DNA of 64,000 nt from Methylocaldum szegediense (GTDB taxonomy: Bacteria > Pseudomonadota > Gammaproteobacteria > Methylococcales > Methylococcaceae): contig NZ_OX458333.1 in the NCBI RefSeq assembly GCF_949769195.1, positions 3,291,001-3,355,000 on the forward strand. The letters run 5' to 3'. The notes under the pieces were generated by a model, which was not told where the DNA came from, searched no databases, and worked only from the letters and a program-made list of their open reading frames with translations. The translations under genes were made by a program, and so were the position numbers. Below, in pieces: positions 28,774-38,365 of the stretch (position 1 is the first letter of the stretch; each line of letters starts with the position of its first letter).

Positions 28774-29586
28774 TTAACGGATCTTGTCCAGAGCACCGGA
28801 CGTGAAATCGGTTTCGTTAACGTTCTTCGACTTGAATGTAAAATTTTCCGACACCAGTACCGTTTTTTTGCCGGTCTGGTGATTCGTCATTTCCACCTCT
28901 CCGGCACGCCAGAATCGGTTCAGGTGGCGTTTATATTTCCGAAAAAGCTCTGTTTTAAGCAGCCCGCCCGATCGATCATAGTATTCGATCTGCCAGGGAA
29001 TGTAGTGTTCCTGATCGACCCAAGCGATTTCCTTGCTGTACAGCGAATAAGGATCCTTCGGTATTCGCTCGACCACAAAGACGGGACGGCCTTGGTAGGT
29101 CTCATCGCGCAAGTAGGTGTAATTGAATTTTTCCACAATGGGCGAACTCATGTCCTCGTAGGAAAATTCGCTACCCATGAATGATCCACCTTTGCTGGAG
29201 GAAGCGATCCGTTTGACGCGCTTCAGCGCTGGAAGGTAAATCCATTGGTCGTCATCCTGAAACTTATGGGCGACGTTGAGAAATACCGTGTCCTTGACAT
29301 CCAAGGGGCTGTCGAAAATCAGCAGTGATTTGTCACCGTCGTCCATCACTTCCAGCGCTTTGGATCTCATTTTTCGCACGGTGGACTCTCCCTGCTTGTT
29401 AAACAGGATCATGGTTATATTGGCGGTTTGGGTTTCCCAGCCTTCGTCGCGTCGTTCCATTTCGCGAGCGATCCGTAGTCCTTTTTCCGCGGGGTCTTCT
29501 GCGTGTGCAGGGTTAAAGAGTCCTAGGTACGGAACGGCGAATGCTATAACAAGTAGGGTTCGCGTGGTCCTAAGGAGTGTGTTCAC
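28774..29586 (-). CDS. LolA-like outer-membrane lipoprotein-sorting protein
   Basis: 270-residue periplasmic protein with signal peptide LLVIAFAVPYLGLFNPAHA. The mature part has the LolA-like fold pattern of the PF17131 group: VRKMRSKALEVMDDGDKSLLIF, VAHKFQDDDQWIYLPALKRVKRIA, and a C-terminal strand set ending in ENFTFKSKNVNETDF. Such proteins accompany MMPL-type exporters and probably ferry a lipid across the periplasm. GTG 29586, preceded by GAGGA, is the likely start; the longer frame to 29706 would put a cysteine-rich unrelated stretch before the signal. It overlaps the end of the MMPL gene by 17 bases. Confidence 0.8.
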   Translation of the reverse strand: MNTLLRTTRTLLVIAFAVPYLGLFNPAHAEDPAEKGLRIAREMERRDEGWETQTANITMILFNKQGESTVRKMRSKALEVMDDGDKSLLIFDSPLDVKDTVFLNVAHKFQDDDQWIYLPALKRVKRIASSSKGGSFMGSEFSYEDMSSPIVEKFNYTYLRDETYQGRPVFVVERIPKDPYSLYSKEIAWVDQEHYIPWQIEYYDRSGGLLKTELFRKYKRHLNRFWRAGEVEMTNHQTGKKTVLVSENFTFKSKNVNETDFTSGALDKIR

Positions 29587-31942
29587 GGCTGTTTTTCCTC
29601 GCAGGCAATTTGAATAACAAGAGTGACGGCAACAGAAGTAAATCGCCGAGCAAGGCGAAAAGAATAGTGATTGTCGTGAGCAATCCCATTTGGGCGTTGA
29701 GTTCATAAGACGAGAAAATCAACGTTCCGAATCCTGCCGAGAGGACGAGGGTGCTGACCGCCATCGCCTTGCCTACATGACGGAAGGTATACCGTACTGC
29801 CGACTCCGCCTTTTTCCCCAGGTTCCTTTGGGCGTGAACGTAGTTGCTTAGGAAGTGCACCGTATCGTCCACGACAATGCCCAGTGTCATATTGGCGACC
29901 ACGGACAGCCCGAGGTTAATTTTGCCCTGGATCAGGGCCCAGAATCCGAAGGCCATTGCGGCGGGTATCATGTTGGGTATCAGGCTTAATAAGCCTAGCC
30001 TGAACGAGCGCAGCGCAACCATCAGAATGAGGGCGATCACGATAAACTCGAGCGCTGTGCCTTCGATCATGCCCTGGATGTTGGTTTGGCCAATGTGGGC
30101 GAACATTAGCGGGGTGCTTCCGGCACGCGCTTTCATGTAATCCGGGGCATTGTGCGTGAGCCATTCGTCAGCGCGGCGTTCCAGGTCGAGCATTTCATTG
30201 CTGGGCAGATCTTTGACGGTGACAACGAGGCGGCTTGCCGATTTGTCGATATTGATTCTGTCGTTAAGTTCGAGCCCCGGTGGCAAGGACATCTCATAGA
30301 GAAGGAGATATTGGGCCGCGATTTCCTTGTTGTCGGGCAAGCGATACCAATCGGGGTCGTCGCCATGCATGTTTTTGTTTAGCCGTTTATGGATATCGAG
30401 GATGCTGTCGATATGCAGCGTTTCTGGCTGCGAAGCAAACCAGTCGGCAAAACGTTCGATGACCTGGAGGTACTCAGGATCGTTGATGCCTCCTGGTTCC
30501 TTGGCTTTAATCGAGTATTCCAGTGTATAGAGACCGGTCAGATTGCTTGTGGTATAGGTCCAGTCCTGCCTAAATTCCGATTTTTCGGAAAAATATTTAA
30601 CGACGTCGTCGTTCAACTCATTAAGTGGAATCATCGCGCTGAGGCCCGCGACGACAACGGCCAGAACGATAGTTAAAGGCTTCCGTTTCGCGATGACGAC
30701 GCGCGCAAATTTATCGAAAAGCTGGCTATGGGATTTACGGTCTTTTCGCTGATGGTGAGCAATCGGCAGGACCGCCAACAGCGCCGGCAGAAAGAAAACG
30801 GTTAAAAAGAATGCGAGCGCTACGCCCATGGCCACAATATTTCCCAGGTCGCGAAAGGGCGGGGAATCGCTGAAATTCAGGCTGAGGAATCCAATCGCTG
30901 TGGTGAGTGTGGTGATAAAGATCGGTTTGATCGTCTGTTCGATCGACAGAATGATCGCGATGTAGCGGGCTCGCTTGACCGGATCGCTCTTGTGTGTAAC
31001 GTTCAATGTGCTGAGATCGTTGAGAAAATCCACTAAAACATGAACCGAATCGGCGACGGCCACCGTGAGGAGTACGTTCGGAGCGATAACCGATGCTGGT
31101 GAAATCACAAAGCCCAACCAGCCAGCCATGCCCATGGTGCCCGCTAGCGTCAGGGCGATCACCGACAGTGCCGCAATCGCTGTGAGTGCCGAGCCCAGCA
31201 GCAGCCGCAGCGTGGCAGCGATCAGTACTACGATGAGAGGCGCGAGGATCGCCATATCACGACTCGATGCCGCGGTGAATTCGTTGCTGATGACAACGGC
31301 TCCAGCCAGTCGGACATCCAGGTTCGGATTTGACTTGACCAGCTGGTTTCGGAGTTTCTCAGCGTGCCGCATGATTTCCGGAACTTCTTTCTGCCGGTCG
31401 AGACCAGGTAGATGGAATGTTGCGAAGACGCCGGTCACGGTACCGCAGGGGTTGATGATTCTTCCGACCAGTTGGGGATCGGTCAGCGCGATGTCGCGGA
31501 TCTTTTCAATTTGCGTGCGGCTTAAAGAGTCTGCGTTCCGATAGAGGTCGGAGACGACTAAGTCGTCATTCTCGGCGCGGCTATATTGGAAATTTTGCAG
31601 TGAATCCACGCGCCTTATATAAGGTATTTTCCAAGCTTCCCGGGTAAGCCATTCGACGCTCGCGAGCGTGTCTTTCGAAAATACGTTTCCTTTCTTGGGC
31701 GTGATGACAAAAAGGACCGGATCATCGTCCGTGTAGACGTTATGGATTTCTTCCAGCGCCTGTAACTGCGGATTCCACTTATCAAAAAAAACTCGGTAGT
31801 CGTTGCTGAATTTGAGAAACTGCAGCCCGGATGCGAGCGCTGCTATGATCACGAAGGTGACAAAGAGAACGATCCACCGAGAGACGAGAAGTGTCGCAAC
31901 GTATCGTCTTAGGACGTTTCGAGAACGGTTTGATACGTTCAT
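29570..31942 (-). CDS. MMPL/RND-superfamily lipid exporter
   Basis: 790-residue inner-membrane transporter with two repeats, each one helix, a periplasmic domain, then five helices (about residues 24-44 and 230-400; 425-445 and 630-780). The second-repeat helix segment ANMTLGIVVDDTVHFLSNYVHA and the first-repeat TVAVADSVHVLVDFLND carry the acidic and histidine residues typical of proton-driven MMPL/HpnN-type pumps, which move lipids such as hopanoids, mycolates or carotenoid glycolipids. It is encoded between an outer-membrane barrel and a LolA-like carrier, an arrangement suggesting lipid or amphiphile transport to the outer membrane. The cargo is unknown. Confidence 0.85.
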   Translation of the reverse strand: MNVSNRSRNVLRRYVATLLVSRWIVLFVTFVIIAALASGLQFLKFSNDYRVFFDKWNPQLQALEEIHNVYTDDDPVLFVITPKKGNVFSKDTLASVEWLTREAWKIPYIRRVDSLQNFQYSRAENDDLVVSDLYRNADSLSRTQIEKIRDIALTDPQLVGRIINPCGTVTGVFATFHLPGLDRQKEVPEIMRHAEKLRNQLVKSNPNLDVRLAGAVVISNEFTAASSRDMAILAPLIVVLIAATLRLLLGSALTAIAALSVIALTLAGTMGMAGWLGFVISPASVIAPNVLLTVAVADSVHVLVDFLNDLSTLNVTHKSDPVKRARYIAIILSIEQTIKPIFITTLTTAIGFLSLNFSDSPPFRDLGNIVAMGVALAFFLTVFFLPALLAVLPIAHHQRKDRKSHSQLFDKFARVVIAKRKPLTIVLAVVVAGLSAMIPLNELNDDVVKYFSEKSEFRQDWTYTTSNLTGLYTLEYSIKAKEPGGINDPEYLQVIERFADWFASQPETLHIDSILDIHKRLNKNMHGDDPDWYRLPDNKEIAAQYLLLYEMSLPPGLELNDRINIDKSASRLVVTVKDLPSNEMLDLERRADEWLTHNAPDYMKARAGSTPLMFAHIGQTNIQGMIEGTALEFIVIALILMVALRSFRLGLLSLIPNMIPAAMAFGFWALIQGKINLGLSVVANMTLGIVVDDTVHFLSNYVHAQRNLGKKAESAVRYTFRHVGKAMAVSTLVLSAGFGTLIFSSYELNAQMGLLTTITILFALLGDLLLLPSLLLFKLPARKNSREHTP

Positions 31943-31998
31943 TAAACTCAGCTGATACGAAAGAGACGCCGTGTCATATTTTTCGCCCCGGTTTATGG

Positions 31999-33549
31999 TC
32001 AGAAATATTTCTCCAGCTCAAACATTAGATAGCTTTCCCTGCGAAACATATGCGCAAAGTCTGACCGGTCGGTATAGGCGAAGCCTCGTGCCTCGAAGTT
32101 AATTTTCCAGGAATCGCCGATCCGGCGACTCGCTTCTACGTTATAAAGAACCGTGCCGTTCGAGGTGTCCACGAAAATGCCGCTCAACAATTCGGTGCTC
32201 TGGGTATCGTTGAGGGCCAGGCGCATGCCTAAAAACAAATCATTATCATATGGCGTAGTGAGATTCCTTTTTTCTCGTCCGTCATAGAGATATTCCGCGA
32301 GCAATCCCAGGTCGGCGCCTGAATCGAAGACGCCGCTCATCGTATACTCGAAGCCGGCGGTAACTTGCTCGAACCTCTGCCCTTGTCCGCTGCGAGTAAA
32401 CGCTTCCAGCTTCCACAGCCAATTTCCCTGAGCTAAAGCAAGGTCGAGGCTAGTCTGATCGATTACGTCGTAGACGGGAATGAGCTTAATTGGAATTCCG
32501 AAGCGATCGACTTGGGGCCTCCAAACGGGTTCTCGCGTCGTGCCGTGAAAATGAGCCACACCAATGTCAAGCCTATCGATTGAATGAGACCAGCGGACCG
32601 CGAAGTCCGGATGGTGGGTGCTTGCGCTTCCGTTGTAAACCGGTGCGTTTTGGGCAACGGGAATCGGCGGGCGAATGCGGCCAAACCTGCCAGGATAGGT
32701 GCGCGCCCGTGAGAAAGGTAGAAAAAAACCCTGTAGCGTGCCGTAGTCAGATGCATATTCTAGGTTTAGCATCGGCTGACCGAGCTTATCTTCGCCATCC
32801 GGATTTTCGACTAAGTCGGTCTGGTTGATGATGTCGACGGTATGCCTTGATTCGGTAACTCCCCAAAACACTCTTCCAATACCGGCTCGTACTGTGGTCT
32901 TCCCAAACCGGTATGAAATTAGGAACTCCCTCACGTCGTAATGCGACCGTTTGCTATCGTGTTCGTCCAATCTCAAAAAGGGCACGAAAGAGAACCGTCC
33001 GTCACCATGATCCCAATCGATTTTGAGCTGAGGTTCCACCGCGAGGGCGAAGTTGTGGTTGTAAGTCATGGAATCCTCTAGACCATAATTGGGAAACAAA
33101 CGGTATTCCGCCGCAATCCGGCCTGAAATAAAGATATCGGCTGACTTCGAACGCGTAATCTCGGCTGGTGCTTCGGTTGTATCCGAGGCCGTCGACGGGG
33201 GTTCCGGGGCAAATAGCTCTTCGTCTTGTTCTAGGCGATCGACAGAGTCGGCAGAGTCAGGTTCGAACAGCGGACTATCGCCTGCATTTTCCGAAGGAGT
33301 TGAAGAATTCGTTGGATACTGGTTAGCGGGGCGGTCGTTCGCCGGCATTTCCGAATCGAACAACGGGCTGCCCGTCGACTCGGCGACCCGCAACTGTTCT
33401 TCGTCATGCTTCAAATGCGTGCCAGAAAAAAGCGTTTTTCCGTCTAAATCTATTCGGGATGTTTCTCCAGACGCGCACTCCGTAAGCCAAATCTGCTGAA
33501 GAATCGCCGCAATAAAGATAACTGATTGTTTTTTTGCGATTCGAATCAC
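31999..33549 (-). CDS. Outer-membrane beta-barrel protein of the MMPL operon
   Basis: About 516 residues with a signal-like N-terminus (IAKKQSVIFIAAILQQIWL). Next comes a low-complexity acidic linker of about 100 residues in which the segment SPLFDSEMP recurs as SPLFEPDSA. A barrel-like domain follows, with alternating aromatic strands and ending in LEKYF, the C-terminal phenylalanine recognised by BAM. No family could be named with certainty; DUF1302-like barrels commonly sit with MMPL and LolA-like genes. GTG 33549, preceded by AGGGGGG, is preferred; ATG 33615 (AGGA) is also possible. First gene of the three-gene operon. Confidence 0.65.
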   Translation of the reverse strand: MIRIAKKQSVIFIAAILQQIWLTECASGETSRIDLDGKTLFSGTHLKHDEEQLRVAESTGSPLFDSEMPANDRPANQYPTNSSTPSENAGDSPLFEPDSADSVDRLEQDEELFAPEPPSTASDTTEAPAEITRSKSADIFISGRIAAEYRLFPNYGLEDSMTYNHNFALAVEPQLKIDWDHGDGRFSFVPFLRLDEHDSKRSHYDVREFLISYRFGKTTVRAGIGRVFWGVTESRHTVDIINQTDLVENPDGEDKLGQPMLNLEYASDYGTLQGFFLPFSRARTYPGRFGRIRPPIPVAQNAPVYNGSASTHHPDFAVRWSHSIDRLDIGVAHFHGTTREPVWRPQVDRFGIPIKLIPVYDVIDQTSLDLALAQGNWLWKLEAFTRSGQGQRFEQVTAGFEYTMSGVFDSGADLGLLAEYLYDGREKRNLTTPYDNDLFLGMRLALNDTQSTELLSGIFVDTSNGTVLYNVEASRRIGDSWKINFEARGFAYTDRSDFAHMFRRESYLMFELEKYF

Positions 33550-33835
33550 TTGCCCCCCTACTAATTTCAGCACAACGGCTGACGCTATATCTCTTTTAAC
33601 GAGCTTGCCGCACATTCTTCCTGCTGTTAAGTCGCCAGCAAGAGAAGTCCTCCGGCGTCGGCAGTTCGCATATTGTTCGCCACAAAATTAAGTAAACGCG
33701 CGATTTTTGATAAATCAAACGCGTAAGCATAGGCATCGGACAGGATGATGAGCAATTTTAGTTTTTGATTTTCAAAGTTCAGGATGAAAAGGCGTAAGTG
33801 ATTGTAATCACGTTGGCGGCATTTGAATTTTGCCT

Positions 33836-34343
33836 CTACACGAAGGATGCGAGGCGGGTACGTATGGAAGGTTGCCGTTTCATGAGGACAAAGCGGTCCT
33901 GTTGCAGGGACGTTAGGGACGAGGGACTGGTGAGGGTTCGATGGGGAAGACTCACCCCGTGATGCTGGATGTGGCGGAGAGTTTCCACCTGCTGAAGAGG
34001 TTCCGGTCTGCTGGGCTTGAAACCGCTGTCGCAGAACGGCCTGCAATATCCAAGGCGATGAAGCCTATCGCTGCGCGGGGGCGGGTGTGCTGAGGTAAGC
34101 GCTAGCACTTGGGGCTGATGTCGTGTTCGCTTTGGAGCACTCGGAATCTGCGTTCGATGTCGGAAAGCCCTAGCGATCGACAACGTCATCAGGTTTCAAA
34201 ACCTTGCCGTCGAAGAGTTCGGACCGTACTTTCTCGAGTTCATAGGCGAACAGCATCAGTTTGAGGTCCAGGCATTCAGGCTTGGCGATACCGGCTTCGA
34301 CGAGTTGTGCGTAAGGGCGGGCATCCGATTGGGTAGTCTTCAC
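33836..34343 (-). pseudogene. Decayed IS1634/IS4-like transposase remnant
   Basis: Scattered over three frames on the minus strand are pieces of one transposase C-terminus: a 57-codon open stretch (34170-34343) ending LFDGKVLKPDDVVDR then a stop, DIERRFRVLQSEHDISP just after it in another frame, VLRQRFQAQQTGTS, and PLQQVETLRHIQHHGVSL with SSLTSLQQDRFVLMK. The order is that of the DDE catalytic and C-terminal part of IS1634-type enzymes. Frameshifts and stops make it non-functional. The gap from 33616 to 34801 holds nothing else I can call a gene. Confidence 0.65.
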
Positions 34344-34635
34344 AAGCAGACCGCTACGGCTTCACGGCATCGGATTACTCCTGATAATCGATATCGATGA
34401 TATGGCACTGCAATTAAAGTGCCTTTGAGACCGTATAAACCCAATCCAGGCCGTACCTTACAAGGTTTCCAACTATCGAACGCGGATTTTTCATCCTGAA
34501 CTCGGGCGATCTACATCCAGGATTCCCATTGGCTTTCGTACGAGAGTTGACGCCGGAGAGAGACAAGAGGGGTTCTTAATATTCAATGCCCTATAAAAAA
34601 TCCTTTTATTGTGTCGTGAAACGGCGACATAAATC

Positions 34636-34650
34636 TGGCGAGATCGTTGC
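34636..34650 (+). promoter_or_regulatory. Candidate sigma-54 promoter of acyltransferase copy 2
   Basis: TGGCGAGATCGTTGC keeps the invariant GG-N10-GC and the TGGC/TTGC cores. It lies about 150 bases upstream of the acyltransferase ATG, leaving a leader of about 140 bases. Weaker evidence than the sites at 26.4 and 58.2 kb because of the distance. Confidence 0.5.
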
Positions 34651-34801
34651 GCCAATTGCCTATAACAATGAGAGTTTTTGGTAAGGTCCGTATTTTGCTT
34701 GCTTAAGTCGCCGTGATCAGATTTCTCGAATCTTGCCGCCATGGGCCGTGATATGGCCTCTGAGGTCACTCGCTTACCTTAATATCGTGAGGGGAGGATG
34801 A

Positions 34802-35464
34802 ATGATGTTCGACAGTCGTTATGAAGTCGTGCTCGCAGATACAGAGGATAGTAAAGAGATTCACTATGCGTTGCGGTACAGAGTTTTTTGTTTAGAAAAG
34901 CGATTTGAAAATCCCACTCGTTTCGGCCGGCAAATGGAAATGGATCAGTACGATAGCCAAGCAGTCCATTTTTTGGTTAAGGACCGAGTGACAAACAATT
35001 GGATTGCTGCCGCGCGTTTGATTTTTAACTCGGTGGAGTCACTGCCGATCAGTACCGTCGCTAATATCGAAATCCCGGAGCGCCTTCATAACGTCGTCAT
35101 TGCAGAGTTTTCGAGGCTTCTCATACTAAACTCTTTCCGCCACTCGCAAAGACAGGCGCCTGCCGAGCCGGAAATTTTGCTGGGACTAATCCGCGCGGCA
35201 AGGGAATATAGCTTGAGTCAAAATACTGAAAATTGGGTGTTCTTGTGCCGTCGGGCTATCAATAGAATTTTAGGAAGTGTAGGGATCGCTATGGAGCAAA
35301 TCGGTCCGGCATGTGTGTATAGAGGAATTAGAGTCCCTTATTTGATGGATTTGAATAAAGCATTTGACAACGTCCCGCGCGTTTCTCCACGGACACATCA
35401 GATGTTTTCCCGAACCCAAACGTATTTCTGTTACTCGGATCTCTATAATCTTCGGGTGGCGTAA
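34802..35464 (+). CDS. Exosortase-associated acyltransferase (LuxI/FeeM-like), copy 2
   Basis: 220-residue paralogue of the enzyme at 24.5 kb. The superfamily residues are clear: HYALRYRVFCLEKRFEN (21-37), the E-x-D-x-x-D motif EMDQYD (46-51), IAAARLIF, and AEFSRLLIL. It should transfer an acyl chain from acyl-ACP to an amine. Start ATG 34802 (or 34805) behind a strong GGGGAGG. The gene is much more AT-rich than the housekeeping genes (23 of 60 G+C in 35221-35280) and is flanked by two dead transposases, suggesting horizontal gain. Confidence 0.8.
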   Translation: MMFDSRYEVVLADTEDSKEIHYALRYRVFCLEKRFENPTRFGRQMEMDQYDSQAVHFLVKDRVTNNWIAAARLIFNSVESLPISTVANIEIPERLHNVVIAEFSRLLILNSFRHSQRQAPAEPEILLGLIRAAREYSLSQNTENWVFLCRRAINRILGSVGIAMEQIGPACVYRGIRVPYLMDLNKAFDNVPRVSPRTHQMFSRTQTYFCYSDLYNLRVA

Positions 35465-35777
35465 ATCGCAGCGACGGAAGTCGGTTCCGACCATCAAAAC
35501 GATCCCATAGGATTGTTTGAGCTATCGACGTCTGAATTGGATTCGGCGAAGCTGTCCTGATTCCCGCGTTTCGATGCCTCAATTCTCATAAAGACCGAAA
35601 TTGCTTTCCGATGCGGCACGAACAACTTGTTGCGCGCGAGGAAGTCTGCGTTTTGCAAGGGTAACCGACCAGCGTGTGTCAATATAGTCGTCGCCTATTC
35701 CTATGCGACTTCTGACAATGGATAGCGTCGCCCGTAGGTGGCTGTTTCACCGAGTTAAGCCACACCTCGCCGGATGG

Positions 35778-36179
35778 TTACCTAGGTGCGGGTAGCACCC
35801 ATCTAACGCTCCAGATAACGCCCTTTGGTGGCCTCATCGACCTGCTTGCGAGCGGCCAGGGTCGTACTATCGTCGGCTTGGGGCGGTGTCGGCGGCCGCG
35901 CAGCGCGTGCCCGCTCCGGTGGTGCTGCTCATCGGCAGCCCGAAGAAGCCGGATAGAAGCTCGATTCCAACCCGAGATACACACCCTAGTCGACCCACCG
36001 AGGTACGATTGGCAGGAGGCTGGCGAACGCAAGCGCATGACAGACCTCTCGCACCCGTGTCCGCGAAACAACGTCGTTTCCGAAATTCCTTCCTTGCGGG
36101 CAAACTCCGATTGCGCTCTATTATGCGGCGGTAACATCTCCTTCAACACCGTTTCTTGTCGTTCCGGCGAATACCTCAT
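35778..36179 (-). pseudogene. Decayed transposase remnant with helix-turn-helix start
   Basis: The minus-strand frame begins RYSPERQETVLKEMLPP and continues NRAQSEFARKEGISETTLF, the helix-turn-helix N-terminus of an IS3-like transposase OrfA, where the family would next have a Trp-Arg-Lys segment. After about 45 residues the similarity is lost through an apparent frameshift. The remaining 100 codons look like out-of-frame coding DNA rich in Arg/Pro. No partner ORF or terminal repeats were found. Bases 35465-35777 contain nothing I can support. Confidence 0.55.
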
Positions 36180-36404
36180 CTCTTGCTTTTTTCGTTCCTT
36201 TAACGCTGTAAGAGGTCAATCTATCTGATACGACAACGATCCCGCCAAAGGAGGCGGTAATGGACAGCCAACATGACGCGACCGGCATACGTTTGGAGTA
36301 TGCTAACGCCGTCGAGCGATTCGCTTCACCCCTGTAGTTGCCTGTTTCCCGCGCACCATTACTCTCGGTTAAAACGATGTTCTCAGCTGCTAATCGGTCA
36401 TATC

Positions 36405-37640
36405 GTGACTACGGATAAGCTTTCTAAACTTCGAATCGATAGGCCGACGCGGACGCTTCCGTCGCCCTCTCGGGCCGCCGTGGTCCGCAGACGTTTGGCC
36501 ATCTTAGCGGTGTTGGCCGTATCCGGTTTGGGGGTTCTGGTTTACTCGCAACTTCGCGGCGCCGTCATAGAGAGCAAGGTCGGCACAGTTTCGAATATTT
36601 TTCCTTCGCAGAGCTTTACCTTGCTAAACGCCACCGGTTATGTAGTGCCACAGACCAAGGCAGACGTGGCGTCGAAGGCGACCGGGCGGCTCGAGAGGCT
36701 GGACGTTGAGGAAGGAAGTTTTGTCAAGAAGGGTCAGATCATTGCGCAGCTTGAAAATCGCGATCTACTGGCCAATGTTAACCAGGCGGCGGCCAATGTT
36801 GCGGTCGCAAAGACCGATTTGCTGAAAGCCGAAGCTGAGTTGAAGGAATCGACCCTGGCGTTGAACCGCGCCCGTACACTCCTACAGAAAAAATTTGTTT
36901 CTCAGGAACTGTATGACGCCGCGGTGGCTCGCCACAAAAAGGCGGTGGCCGCCGTGGAAAGCGCGAAGTCGGCGATCGCTGCTGCCGAAGCGGCGTATCA
37001 GGGCGCGCGAGTATCCTTGGATTACACCTTCATTCGAGCGCCTTTCGACGGCATCATCCTCAGCAAAAATGCGGATATCGGTGATATTCTGGCGCCGTTT
37101 TCATCGACGACCTTGTCGAAGGGGACCGTGGTTTCCATGGCCGATATGAATACCCTGGAGGTCGAGGTCGATGTGGCCGAGTCGAATCTCAATCAGGTGC
37201 GCGTTGGCCAGCCGTGCGAAGTCCAATTGGATGCCTTTCCGGATGACCGTTTTCGCTGCTCAGTGGACCGTATCGTGCCCACGGTGGACCGTACCAAGGC
37301 GACGGTGCTGGTTAAGGTGCGCTTTATCGATAAGGATGAGCGTATTTTGCCTGATATGAGCGCGAAAGTTGCTTTTCTGTCGCGGGAGCTTGCCCCGGAC
37401 CAGCGGAAGCCGGTTTCCGCGGTGCCTCCCGAGGCGATCGTGACGCGCGGCGCGAGCAGCGTCGCGTTCGTGCTGCACGGCAACCGCGTGGAGGCCGTCA
37501 CAGTCGAAACGGGAGAGCGCATCGGCGACCGGGTCGTCGTAAAGAGCGGTCTCAAAGCCGGCGACCGGGTGGTGCTCAGCCCCTCCGAAGACTTGCAGGA
37601 TGGCGCCGAAGTTCGGATCCGGGAAGCGGAAAGTTCATAA
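36405..37640 (+). CDS. HlyD/MacA-type periplasmic adaptor
   Basis: Membrane-fusion protein of an ABC efflux or export system. It has one N-terminal membrane anchor (RRRLAILAVLAVSGLGVLVY), then the lipoyl-like half VPQTKADVASKATGRL, a coiled-coil hairpin of about 100 residues rich in Ala/Lys, the matching lipoyl half FIRAPFDGIIL, and beta-barrel domains. GTG 36405 gives about 411 residues and a short basic N-terminus before the anchor; the open frame back to 36273 is probably not translated. It is followed 22 bases later by the ATPase gene, forming a four-gene operon. Confidence 0.82.
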   Translation: MTTDKLSKLRIDRPTRTLPSPSRAAVVRRRLAILAVLAVSGLGVLVYSQLRGAVIESKVGTVSNIFPSQSFTLLNATGYVVPQTKADVASKATGRLERLDVEEGSFVKKGQIIAQLENRDLLANVNQAAANVAVAKTDLLKAEAELKESTLALNRARTLLQKKFVSQELYDAAVARHKKAVAAVESAKSAIAAAEAAYQGARVSLDYTFIRAPFDGIILSKNADIGDILAPFSSTTLSKGTVVSMADMNTLEVEVDVAESNLNQVRVGQPCEVQLDAFPDDRFRCSVDRIVPTVDRTKATVLVKVRFIDKDERILPDMSAKVAFLSRELAPDQRKPVSAVPPEAIVTRGASSVAFVLHGNRVEAVTVETGERIGDRVVVKSGLKAGDRVVLSPSEDLQDGAEVRIREAESS

Positions 37641-37662
37641 GACCTCGGTCCCAGTCCCTCGC

Positions 37663-38355
37663 ATGAGTCCGATCGTCGAAATCGAAAATCTCACCAAACA
37701 TTATTGGCGAGGCAACCAGATCGTTCCGGTCCTCACCGACATCAACCTGGTCATCGGGGAAGGCGATTTTCTCGCGCTGATGGGACCGTCCGGCTCCGGC
37801 AAGAGCACACTGCTCAACCTGATCGCGGGGCTGGATCGGCCCACGAGCGGGGTTCTCAGGGTAAGCGGGATCAATATTGCCGAGCTGCCGGAAGCCAGCC
37901 TCACCGACTGGCGTGCGGCCAATGTCGGCTTCATCTTCCAGTTCTACAATCTCATGCCGGTCTTGACCGCGTTCGAGAACGTCGAGCTTCCGCTACTGTT
38001 GACCGGATTATCGAAACGGGAACGGCGGGAGCACGTGAATCTGGTTTTGGAGATGGTTGGCCTGGCGGACCGCATGGACCATTATCCGTCCCAACTGTCT
38101 GGCGGTCAGCAGCAACGCGTGGCCATTGCCCGCGCTCTGGTCATCGATCCTGTATTGATCGTGGCGGACGAGCCCACTGGCGACCTGGACCGCGCATCCG
38201 CGGAAGACGTCTTGGAACTTATGGAGCGTCTTAACGTAGACCTGGGCAAGACCATCGTCATGGTGACCCACGATCAGAGAGCCGCGGCTAAGGCGCATTC
38301 TATCCGGCACTTGGATAAAGGGGTCTTGACCGACGACCCCGGTGCTGTGGCTTAG
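37663..38355 (+). CDS. ABC transporter ATPase, LolD/MacB type
   Basis: 230-residue ATPase with Walker [13 protein letters not shown], the Q-loop region [10 protein letters not shown], signature [15 protein letters not shown] and Walker [13 protein letters not shown]. This is the LolD/MacB/DevA class that pairs with FtsX-type permeases (type VII ABC, mechanotransmission rather than substrate passage). ATG 37663 gives the typical start [14 protein letters not shown]. Works with the two permeases that follow and the adaptor before it. Confidence 0.9.
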   Translation: MSPIVEIENLTKHYWRGNQIVPVLTDINLVIGEGDFLALMGPSGSGKSTLLNLIAGLDRPTSGVLRVSGINIAELPEASLTDWRAANVGFIFQFYNLMPVLTAFENVELPLLLTGLSKRERREHVNLVLEMVGLADRMDHYPSQLSGGQQQRVAIARALVIDPVLIVADEPTGDLDRASAEDVLELMERLNVDLGKTIVMVTHDQRAAAKAHSIRHLDKGVLTDDPGAVA

Positions 38356-38365
38356 CATTCGATTG

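Noticed and set aside
33696-33721. TTTGAT-AA-ATCAAA palindrome as an Fnr box
   Set aside because: The half-sites fit but the spacer is 2 bases instead of 4, so Fnr would not bind in the usual way.
34491-34769. 92-codon minus-strand frame before acyltransferase copy 2
   Set aside because: No motif and it runs through the candidate promoter; likely chance.
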